Origin: Bolinopsis microptera
Taxonomy: Eukaryota; Ctenophora; Tentaculata; Lobata; Bolinopsidae
Reading direction: 5' to 3'
Length of the DNA stretch: 60,000 nt
Assembly: GCF_026151205.1 (NCBI RefSeq)
Contig: NC_087075.1
Span: 8,919,303-8,979,302 of the forward strand
Shown: piece after piece, positions 35,801 through 42,642 of the stretch
Layout: every line of letters begins with the position of its first letter
Numbering within the stretch: the stretch's first letter is position 1
Notes under the pieces: generated by a model
What the model saw: only the letters and a program-made list of their open reading frames with translations
What the model was told of the DNA's origin: nothing
Database searches by the model: none
Program-made: the position numbers and the translations under genes

Positions 35801-36351
35801 GATTTCATTAAACTGAATTTCTTTCCTCTTGTTTTGATATTTAACTTAACAGGTTTTTTTGGAATCCTCTTCCTTTTTGTCAACTGCTATTGGGACATCA
35901 CAATTTTGTATGGTTTTCGAACAAGTATTTTTTAAAGCTGCTTTGCCGTCGACAAACAATTTTCCTGAAGTCTTAAATTGTAATTTCAACAACCGAAAAA
36001 ATTTGAAAGACTTCTTTTTGAATTACGTTTGATAGGTTTTGATGATATTCAGAGAAAGTGCTATATCTCCAATGTCAAATGATAAAGTAGTGTTGTGATT
36101 TAATTCAACTCATCGTTAATTGATTGCATCTCAGAAAATACAATTTGTTTCCAACTTTTCTTCCATAGATATTTCATATTTCATATTTCATATTTTACTT
36201 TCCTCCTATTACAGGTAAGAACGGATACGTAGTCATGGGTGGAACATCTGTGCCAGTTTACCAGAAACTCATAGACAAGACCAAGGACCTCCATCTCAAA
36301 GCTAATTCTTGCTGTCAGAAAATCGACAAGAAACTGACTCTAGGAATTTAA
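23854..36351 (+). CDS. EIF3E: Translation initiation factor eIF3 subunit e (INT6)
   Basis: Ten exons keep frame to give 426 residues (human 445): 23854-23991, 25155-25316, 25516-25631, 25842-25965, 26103-26246, 26423-26505, 26722-26797, 27018-27209, 28065-28173 and 36215-36351. Hallmarks are [11 protein letters not shown] at residues 17-27, [68 protein letters not shown], and a C-terminal PCI winged helix with [15 protein letters not shown] and DMLADNLNM. eIF3e is part of the eIF3 scaffold that loads mRNA on the 40S subunit. Introns are short except the first, with a 40-bp satellite, and the last, 8.0 kb with a nested GPCR and mobile DNA. The last exon is therefore isolated, but its splice phase (GAC A|GT AAG) fits. 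Confidence 0.96.
24011..24950. repeat. 40-bp minisatellite in EIF3E intron 1
   Basis: About 23 copies of a 40-base unit containing CAGTATTTAGAATGCTGTG and ATTTAGGAACTGATACC begin about 20 bases after the donor of exon 1. One unit near 24290 is shortened to about 24 bases. A CAG flanked by pyrimidines (CCTTCCAG or CTTTCCAG) recurs in every unit and resembles a weak 3' splice site. Confidence 0.97.
25421..25515. repeat. 23-bp CACGTGATATCACCGCC array in EIF3E intron 2
   Basis: Four copies at a 23-base period (starts 25421, 25444, 25467, 25490) end directly in the AG acceptor of exon 3. One copy has TGTTAT in place of TGATAT. Each has a CACGTG palindrome. Confidence 0.95.
27916..28015. repeat. 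AT-rich tandem repeat of about 54 bp in EIF3E intron 8
   Basis: Two to three copies of a unit with ATATTCAGTATAAATTCAAA and TACCCAACATTCAAT. No other structure is seen in this intron, and no gene. Confidence 0.8.
28619..29545 (-). CDS. Orphan rhodopsin-class GPCR, single exon, nested in EIF3E
   Basis: A 308-residue frame from ATG 29545 has seven hydrophobic helices, at about residues 21-43, 54-77, 88-113, 132-156, 182-208, 221-246 and 260-282. Class A landmarks are IPGN (Asn34) in TM1, the Asp in AVCDV (64) in TM2, Cys91 and Cys169 for the usual disulfide, and NPVIY at 273-277 in TM7. The DRY box after TM3 is replaced by ARR (114-116). TM6 has [10 protein letters not shown] where CWxP is usual. 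An N-glycosylation site, NYT, lies at the N-terminus. The ligand cannot be named. It lies wholly inside the last intron of EIF3E on the opposite strand. Confidence 0.9.
   Translation of the reverse strand: MVNYTADFHHLTPTSRHLISTYNLLLLLLGIPGNTLLFYASNAHKALNVELVTRLIIEHIAVCDVLILLTTFLPTLTTILHHRWVLGPEICYFVSFTSSIFFFYEILLTVLLTARRLGLVSEVAMRNGKMSYRVTMLVLAGLFVLAAAPSVCYMALGCGVFFAPHTLLCISSNYRDYPLPSLIVVGVYLVAPVTLLILLNLGILLILCKASTSSAAGKGFSRTIVSLMVVSWLFTLSYIPIFVKLALGISGYPVSYTFQIAQQYLLSANVLLNPVIYLVFNRRFQRFTRDLLGRPVSYISRTVSQSNQ
29546..30607. other. EIF3E intron 9 sequence upstream of the GPCR
   Basis: AT-rich, with a TATAATATATTATATATA tract near 30000. It must hold the GPCR promoter. No other gene is supported. 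Confidence 0.4.
30608..31953. mobile_element. Non-autonomous DNA element with oligo-G/C ends and GGTCATTAAT array
   Basis: The element (about 30616-31945) begins with GGGGGGGTTGCAACGACCAT and ends with its inverse. The flanking 8-bp direct repeat is CCACAAAC at 30608-30615 and 31946-31953. Inside both ends lies a direct copy of a block of about 55 bases that can fold on itself, from ACCATTAATGTCA to TGACATTGTCATTAATGGT. A 10-base tandem array TGGTCATTAA follows, about 12 copies on the left and four on the right. The middle has a 99-codon plus-strand frame (31021-31320) that I do not recognise. No transposase is seen. Confidence 0.75.
31954..35120. other. Long AT-rich part of EIF3E intron 9
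   Basis: No gene is supported. It contains the perfect-arm palindrome at 32180-32243, a short tandem repeat near 33047-33142 built on AACAAAACTAACAAGACTAT, and a poly-G run near 34153. Confidence 0.45.
32180..32243. repeat. 64-bp near-perfect palindrome
   Basis: Two 32-base arms meet with almost no loop. They differ at only one position, which would form a G-U pair in RNA. Each arm carries TTAAAATACACTAACTGTC or its complement, and the centre is GTAGATAGTATCTAC. Confidence 0.95.
35125..35465 (+). mobile_element. tRNA-derived SINE
   Basis: The head has an A-box-like TAGCGCAGTTGGTTAGAACG and, 45 bases on, a diverged B-box-like GGTCGTGGGGT. A unique body of about 250 bases and a 3' tail GATTAAAAAAAATTG follow. 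This is the SINE layout. The B box is too changed for a working tRNA gene, and the anticodon arm is weak. Confidence 0.55.
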
Positions 36352-36938
36352 GATATCCCATAGGACTCAGATAAGTTATGTAGCAACGATTTAAAAACTT
36401 GGACGGCTTTTTGAAAGTTTGGCATTTTCCGCGATGTTTCTTTGCTTTTATCAACTATTAGTGATGTAAAGACTTCTGACATGATGTGTTCAAATTTGTA
36501 CATTCATTCAAGTTGCTATTTTAAGATTTTTGATGGGTATTGTTTTATCTCACTCCCTTGTGTTTTATTTACCTTTACCCCCTTAAAGGTTTTACAATTA
36601 ATTTTTATGAATTAGGAGATTAAGACAACGATAAATTCTCTTATTAACCATGACGTGATGTTTTACAAACATTTGGCGTGTTCGAACACTCAAAATTATT
36701 AAAAATAAGAATAAATTTCAGTCGTCTGAAAGAAGACCTATGTCCCCAATTTGCAGCACTAAACCTTTGTTAGGTTCTACGTTACTGCGTCTACTGGTCC
36801 TGGTGATACCCACCAAAAGCATAACGTTTTCAGAGCACTGTAAGCCTCACCAAACCTCACCAAACCACTACTTTATAAAACCTAAAATCTTGAGAGCAGC
36901 GTGAGCCTCACTAAACCTCACCAAACCTCACCAAACCT
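36352..36938. other. Convergent 3' region between EIF3E and the helical-repeat gene
   Basis: Holds the 3' ends of two genes that face each other. It includes an AATAAATTT signal near 36708 and a duplicated copy of the neighbouring gene's last codons at 36871-36918. Confidence 0.5.
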
Positions 36939-38279
36939 CTACTTTATAAAACCTAAAATCTTGAGAGCAGTGTGAGCCTCCTGCCCCACCTCCACATACT
37001 GGTCATAAACCCACAGATCCCTCAATCTCTCCTCCATTTCTCCTCTCTTACTCTCCTCCACAAAACACACCTTGTTCCCCATCACTGTCAGCTGTACGTT
37101 AACTTCCGTCTCATTGTCGTCTACCTCAAAGAAACTCTTGTCCAGCTCGACCATGAACTCGCTTACGCTCACACAGAATTCACGTCTTACTCTGCAATCT
37201 GGGTCTACACTCGCGCGGAACAGCGCTTGAAACGTGTGCTCCTCATTAAAGTTAACAGTTGAAAGTGCACGTGTGGTTGCGCAGCGTATGTTTACACTGA
37301 GACTGTGAGTGAGGTATCTGAGGATGATTGCGGAGTGAGGGATGAGTTCGAGTAAGTTGAGGAGCTCCAGCTTGATGTCATGTTCAGCTGGCCGGATTAG
37401 CTCGGTGGCTATGAACGTGAGCATGATCAACTGTTTCACGTTAATGAAGAACGCATCAAAGCTGTCTAGATCTGCGTCAATTATGATCTGTTTGTACATC
37501 TCAGCTGTGAAGTTATCATCAGATATTTCAAGGAATGTAGTGAGGCACACAAGTAACCAAGATTTGCTAATGCCAACCTCTGACAACTCATCTGGGTAGT
37601 CCATGAAAAGGCAGTTAACACACTCAACCACACTCATGAACGTGGTGGTTTTTCCACAATGTCTTTCCCAAAATGTCCGCCCTCTGCTGAATTTAACACC
37701 ATTTGCTATTGCGGTAAAATAGCCCTTTGTGAACACTATGCTGTCCTCAATAAAGCTAGCATAATTCTCAATGAACCACTGCTCTTGCAGTGATATAGCT
37801 ATCAGAGGTCTGAATTTCTCATTGTAAGGGTTTGGTAACTCCAGCACGCTTGTAATACTTTTTATCTCCTTGTTGACCAGATCGTTCTCCTCAAGAGAAC
37901 TATCACCTAAGTTCTCAACTGGAGAGGGAGTGTTTGCGAAGGGGTTCAACCTACCTTCTTGTCTCCTCACCTGTGCCGCAAAGTCCTCGTCAGTCACATC
38001 AGAGACATTGAATGTGTGGTTAGTGAATGAGGCAGGAGGTGATGTGTTTGTCAGGTCTATCAGAGGCACATCTTGTTGTGTTCTCAGCAGGTGCTGGTTG
38101 CGCGTGCGCATGTTGTTGCGTGTGGTTGGTTGCACACGTGTGGTTGGTTGTGGTCGTGTGGTTGGTTGTACACGTGATGTCACACGGTGCGTGTATCGTG
38201 ATTGTGGTGTGTTGGTGATGCTGGTGACTTGACCGTTGTGACCGTATTCTATCACTATCTCGTTTTCTTCTTCGGCCAT
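36939..38279 (-). CDS. Unrecognised protein with disordered N-terminus and HEAT-like helices
   Basis: A single open frame of 446 residues starts at ATG 38279 in a good context (GCCATGG). Residues 1-130 are polar and disordered-looking and include a short tandem repeat QPTTR (three copies near 38-55). From about residue 140 the sequence is amphipathic helices typical of an HEAT/ARM solenoid, with pairs such as SVNIRCATTRALSTV and PDCRVRREFCVSVSEF. The extreme end is an ordered helix ending LKILGFIK. I cannot assign a family; condensin-like or other solenoid proteins are possible by look only. No intron is apparent. It shares a 303-bp interval with PTAR1. Confidence 0.75.
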   Translation of the reverse strand: MAEEENEIVIEYGHNGQVTSITNTPQSRYTHRVTSRVQPTTRPQPTTRVQPTTRNNMRTRNQHLLRTQQDVPLIDLTNTSPPASFTNHTFNVSDVTDEDFAAQVRRQEGRLNPFANTPSPVENLGDSSLEENDLVNKEIKSITSVLELPNPYNEKFRPLIAISLQEQWFIENYASFIEDSIVFTKGYFTAIANGVKFSRGRTFWERHCGKTTTFMSVVECVNCLFMDYPDELSEVGISKSWLLVCLTTFLEISDDNFTAEMYKQIIIDADLDSFDAFFINVKQLIMLTFIATELIRPAEHDIKLELLNLLELIPHSAIILRYLTHSLSVNIRCATTRALSTVNFNEEHTFQALFRASVDPDCRVRREFCVSVSEFMVELDKSFFEVDDNETEVNVQLTVMGNKVCFVEESKRGEMEERLRDLWVYDQYVEVGQEAHTALKILGFIK

Positions 38280-38582
38280 GGCTCCTGAAATGTAAGGTGT
38301 GATGATGATAATGGTGACGTGAAAGATACGTGACTTACTTACATGATCTCAGATTGCTATTACCATGTTTTGGATTTTAATTAGTATTATCTGAAGCAAA
38401 AGTTAACAAGTGTTTGGACAATTTGTATCAGTATTCAGTACAGATAAATATTAGGTATTAATATAATATCATTTTGTGTATGATTCTATGATTGTTTTAA
38501 TTATGTATATCTTTATATGATGCCAACTGCATATTGAAAATTCAAAATAGCTCTTTCTTAATTCAAATTATCTAAGGTTTTG
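38280..38582. promoter_or_regulatory. Divergent promoter interval of the helical-repeat gene and PTAR1
   Basis: Only 303 bases separate two start codons that point away from each other, so both promoters and 5' ends lie here. The DNA is AT-rich, and no TATA box or factor site can be picked out with confidence. Confidence 0.6.
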
Positions 38583-39530
38583 ATGACAGATGAAGACGAC
38601 GACAAGTTATCACAAACCCTCAAACGCCTCCACGATATTCTAAAAGCCAACCCATACCTCGAATCAATCTCCATAATTGAAAACCCTGAGCCCCTTACTC
38701 TAGAATCTCTTCACCTAGCAATATCAAAAAAAGCTTTCAAAAATCTCGGTTTATTCGCAAGTCAGAAGTTTGTGAGTATCTGTAAAGTAGACGAATCTTT
38801 TAGTAAGGATTCTCCGCTGGAAGAATTGTCTACAGTGCTCGTTATACTGAACCCTGATGACAGTAAGCATTGGAACTTTCGCAAGAAACTCTTCCGACAA
38901 CACTACATAAATAACAAGAAGAAACTGTCAGCTGAGCTACTGTTGTCAGCTTGTTCCTTGAAACTTAAACCCAAATCAGCTGAGCCTTTCAACCATTGTC
39001 GCTGGCTCCTAGCCAATAATGGGGACGTGGTTGATGAACAAACAATTGTCAGTCAACTGAAGGTTTGTGAACATTCTGCGGAATCGTACAAACAAAACTA
39101 CTACAGCTGGAACTACAGATTCTGGCTTATCAAATCATTTCCAAGGTTTATAGTGCTAAAAGAAGAACTGGATTGGAGCAAGCTGTGGGTAGAATCTCAT
39201 ATTAGCCAGTTCTGTGGGATGAATTATCGATTTAACCTGCTGTTACTTCTTCTCGAAAACCCAAATCCAATGCTCAACGAAAGTTATAATTTCAAAAAAG
39301 AAAATATCAGAATTTTTATATCGGAGTTTTCGTTTGTATGTGACCTTGTTTTGTTTTATCCAGAAACGGAGAGTCTTTGGTCGTATCTCAGATTGCTTTT
39401 GTTGTATTGTGATGCTAATGAAATTGATTATGTTAAGAATTGTAGCAAGCGCTTGGCAAATGTTGATAAGATAAAAAACCGGTTTGCGGTCCGTTTTAAG
39501 GAAAATATTATTGCTGAGAATTTGTTCTAG
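38583..39530 (+). CDS. PTAR1: Protein prenyltransferase alpha-subunit repeat protein PTAR1
   Basis: An uninterrupted frame from ATG 38583 gives 315 residues; the human protein is about 400, with its extra length in a loop before the last repeats. Prenyltransferase alpha-type helical pairs are seen. LVILNPDDSKHWNFRKKLF at about 97-115 matches the LLLNPD-T-WNVRKEL repeat. Then come HCRWLLAN, NYYSWNYRFWLIKSF (N-Y--W--R-W), HISQFCGMNYRFNLL and ESLWSYLRLLLLY. This order fits PTAR1 better than the catalytic FNTA or RABGGTA subunits. PTAR1 is proposed to be the alpha partner of a third geranylgeranyl transferase acting on the SNARE Ykt6. No intron is seen. Confidence 0.88.
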   Translation: MTDEDDDKLSQTLKRLHDILKANPYLESISIIENPEPLTLESLHLAISKKAFKNLGLFASQKFVSICKVDESFSKDSPLEELSTVLVILNPDDSKHWNFRKKLFRQHYINNKKKLSAELLLSACSLKLKPKSAEPFNHCRWLLANNGDVVDEQTIVSQLKVCEHSAESYKQNYYSWNYRFWLIKSFPRFIVLKEELDWSKLWVESHISQFCGMNYRFNLLLLLLENPNPMLNESYNFKKENIRIFISEFSFVCDLVLFYPETESLWSYLRLLLLYCDANEIDYVKNCSKRLANVDKIKNRFAVRFKENIIAENLF

Positions 39531-40639
39531 CAGTGGTGTGGGAATTATTCATTTTCTGCTATTTTTGTGCAATGTTTCAATAGTATTTGTGATTGCTTAA
39601 ATTTAGTTATTCATTCAATATATTTAAATGAAAGTATTTGATTATGATAGCTAGACAACTTCATAAAGTTATCAGCATCAAGACTGTCAATGCTACGGAA
39701 AATTCAGAAATGTACAGCATTATCAACTTTTAAAAATTGTCAAAGTTATCAAATCAAATATGCTATAACGATAAACTTAAAAAATCATAATCAGGTAGTG
39801 TTAAATCTCACAAACTGTTGAACTAGTTGGCTTACTCTAGTTTGCTGGCAAATTATTATTTCTCAATTACCGGAGTCAGCTGACATGATGTTACGTAGTT
39901 AACTTATTCGTTAATAAACTTTTAAAACTTATTATTCGTTAATAAACTTATTAACTTATTCGTTTATAAACTTTGAATTTGCTAATACAAATGATATAAG
40001 TACAATTTTGTTTTATCCGAGCACAATTTTGAATTATTCCTGTTATTAGAATCGAGAAATACTAATTTATTTTGATAAAAGACTCCAGTACAGTGAGGAA
40101 AAGATTTTATGAGTTGGTAAAAAGTAGAAATTCTCAATCATTCAGTGACAGTTCATGGCTACATCAGTCACGTTATTGTTTTATTAGAACTACATTTTCC
40201 TAAACAAATCTTAAATTAGTGACGAAAGAAAATGAACTAAAGAATCTTTAGTTCAAAAAAATCTTTAGTTCAAAAAAATAGAATATGATTATTATATACG
40301 TATGACGTTGCCATCATTGCCAAATAAAAATCCATACATTTTACAGTGCGGAGCTAGATGACGAAAAGAAATTAGAACATAATATAACACATGACATAAT
40401 ATGATAACTGATCTAAAATTTCCTCGAATCAAGCTTTCGACTAGCTAGTCGTACATAATGTGAACAAAAAAAACCTTCACTTGCCGCAGCTGTTTCCTTT
40501 TTTCTAAGGTAATCGAGCAGTGTTACTGTGCATAACTTAATCAGACAAAACTTTCGAGTATAATAAAGACATATTTTATTAAGTTATCTCAAGGTATTTA
40601 AATTTAAACAATTTGTGTCTTATTTATTTTTGATGCAGG
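39531..40639. other. AT-rich intergenic DNA right of PTAR1
   Basis: Contains small direct repeats around TTATTCGTTAATAAACTTTT (39904-39970). No gene is seen. Confidence 0.4.
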
Positions 40640-40642
40640 TAA

Positions 40643-40941
40643 GTTTGTAATTTTAAGACGGAGTAAGAGATTCTTAACAGCTGCTGATAAAGTAGAGAGA
40701 AAAATAAATTCCAACGAAAGTTCAATTAACATCAAAAAGGAAATAAAAACTGAGCATGAAGAAGGAACAGGAATATCACATGGTTTTATTTGTCCACAGT
40801 GTAAAGCTCATTTCCTTTATGACGAGTACTTTATAGAACACATCAAAGAACATCATGGTGAAACAATGGTGAAACATGGTGAAATAATGGTAAACATGGT
40901 AAAACAATCAATGATAAGTCTAATAGAGCAGGGCTCTTAAC
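40643..40941 (+). other. Possible coding exon with one C2H2-like finger
   Basis: After an AG acceptor at about 40639 one frame stays open to a stop at 40939. It includes a Lys/Glu-rich stretch and then FICPQCKAHF-YDEYFIEH-KEHH, a plausible single C2H2 finger. It lies 5 kb upstream of the zinc-finger gene on the same strand, with the piggyBac element between them. It could be a 5' exon of that gene or an unrelated remnant. The donor that would join it is not clear. Confidence 0.35.
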
Positions 40942-41447
40942 CCATATAATACCAACAACTCTAAACGTTCGAATTTTTTGACGAAATTTTGTTTCCGAAG
41001 CACTAAGACACCAACTCCGACGATGCAATAATAATTTTGAAAAAATTTATATTTTTAATAGCTTTTTCGACCCGTACTTTTAAAAGGTCATTGTTGGAGC
41101 TTACTTTTTTGGAAAATTGTATCGTACTTTTAAAAGTACATCATATTTGAATGATGTACTTTTAAAAGTACGGGTTTAATAAATAATGTACTTTTAAAAG
41201 TACGGGTTTAATGAATAGTGTACTTTTGGAGGTACATTAGTTAATTAAATAGAAACTCAGGGTCAGATAATAAAACTAAAAGCCTTTGTCAGAATGGCTG
41301 AATAAAATTTAAACAATACCATACAAAATTTAAGTGGTACACTGAATAAATCATGATGGTGGGAACAGCTATACTTATAAACTACTATCACAATTCCATT
41401 TACCAGTTAACTATCAATTTTACTAAAATTGTCAGGTTTTGTGCTTT

Positions 41448-42635
41448 TTACTCTAACTGATGATAAGGCTTAAAACAAAGCACACAAAGTGCAACGTCAC
41501 ACACTTCGCACTTATAGTTGCTGCGACCTTTGCAGCCATTCAAAGCACATCGTCTCTGCTTTGTTTTTACTGGCCAGTGAGTGTTAGTTCTACTCTCCAG
41601 GCGGACCTCTGGGGTAACTCTGTTGTCACCCTTCCACACTGCAACTCTTTGGCATAGCGATGATGGGGGCTGTAATCTCTTCTTCAGGTAGGCTATTGTT
41701 ATTCGTCGAATGAAGTTCAGATATGTCAGTTTCGTCTTTTCATTCGAATGACATATCTCATACAAAGAATATGATGCAGCTTTCAGGCAATCAAGCGTAT
41801 TTATTAGGTGTGGCCACCACCACTTTTTTCCCCTTAGAGAGATTCTGTAGCTAGCAACATGGCCATCAAACACATCAACGTTACCCATTCCCTTGTTATA
41901 CTCCTTGACAAGAGATGGCCGTTTGATTTGAATCTTCTTCTTTTCTGCTTGACTGTACCGTTCCACATCTGTGATAGGATTAACAGTAAAGATGTTGGAA
42001 CCAACATTCACGACGCTATTGTCATGCCATTTTACAATGGTCACCCCTGTAAACTCGTCAATTCCCTTTGAAAAGCTCCCACGCCCTTCTTTCTTAAGTG
42101 CAGAATCAGTCTTGGTGGGGCAGCTATTTGTTCTCTGACTTTGAATAGTACAAGATGCTCCAAGCTCCATGGCAGAGAATATGGCCAACAGCTTATAGCT
42201 GGCAAACCAATTGTCATAAAAGACGTTACTTTCTTTGGGTTCAAGAATCTCCATGGCCAGTTGTAAGGTAACCCGACTGGTGAGGTTCTTTCCGGGATCT
42301 CCGCCAATTCCTTTCTTACCACAGTAAGGGAGGCAGTGGTACGGGAATCCCGATGAGCCAACCAGCCAAAAGTTTTTATAGCCAAATCGGATACTCTTAT
42401 CCTTCATGCGTTGTTTAGCGCTATGCATCCCGGTGTAAGGGACCATCTGCTCGTCAATACTAAACGTATTATCAAGGTTCTTGAACTTAGCCAGACTTTG
42501 ATTCATGATATCGTAGAGAGGTCTTACCTTCCAATACTTATCTGTGGTGTCCACATCTCGATTGTCCACGCAATGAATGTACTTCTTCAGCAAATTATAT
42601 CGGTTCCTTGATATGGCATCAGTAACCACACTCAC
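41448..42635 (-). CDS. piggyBac transposase, catalytic core and Cys-rich tail
   Basis: The frame has no ATG at its left edge. It is open upstream from 42635 to about 42690 (IPQAHLYWDSN before the NVSVVTDAISRNR segment), so the true join is upstream. Counting from 42635, the catalytic Asp residues are in SIDEQMVP (61), FYDNWF (141) and MGNVDVFD (254), matching the piggyBac DDD set. GKKWWWPHLINTLD follows, and the C-terminus has a Cys-rich domain (CALNGCKG-C--C--ALCVLCFKPYH) of the kind that binds the terminal repeats. The core looks intact. What is missing is the 20-30 residues that normally join the N-terminal segment to LYW. Confidence 0.92.
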   Translation of the reverse strand: MSVVTDAISRNRYNLLKKYIHCVDNRDVDTTDKYWKVRPLYDIMNQSLAKFKNLDNTFSIDEQMVPYTGMHSAKQRMKDKSIRFGYKNFWLVGSSGFPYHCLPYCGKKGIGGDPGKNLTSRVTLQLAMEILEPKESNVFYDNWFASYKLLAIFSAMELGASCTIQSQRTNSCPTKTDSALKKEGRGSFSKGIDEFTGVTIVKWHDNSVVNVGSNIFTVNPITDVERYSQAEKKKIQIKRPSLVKEYNKGMGNVDVFDGHVASYRISLRGKKWWWPHLINTLDCLKAASYSLYEICHSNEKTKLTYLNFIRRITIAYLKKRLQPPSSLCQRVAVWKGDNRVTPEVRLESRTNTHWPVKTKQRRCALNGCKGRSNYKCEVCDVALCVLCFKPYHQLE

Positions 42636-42642
42636 ATTAGTA

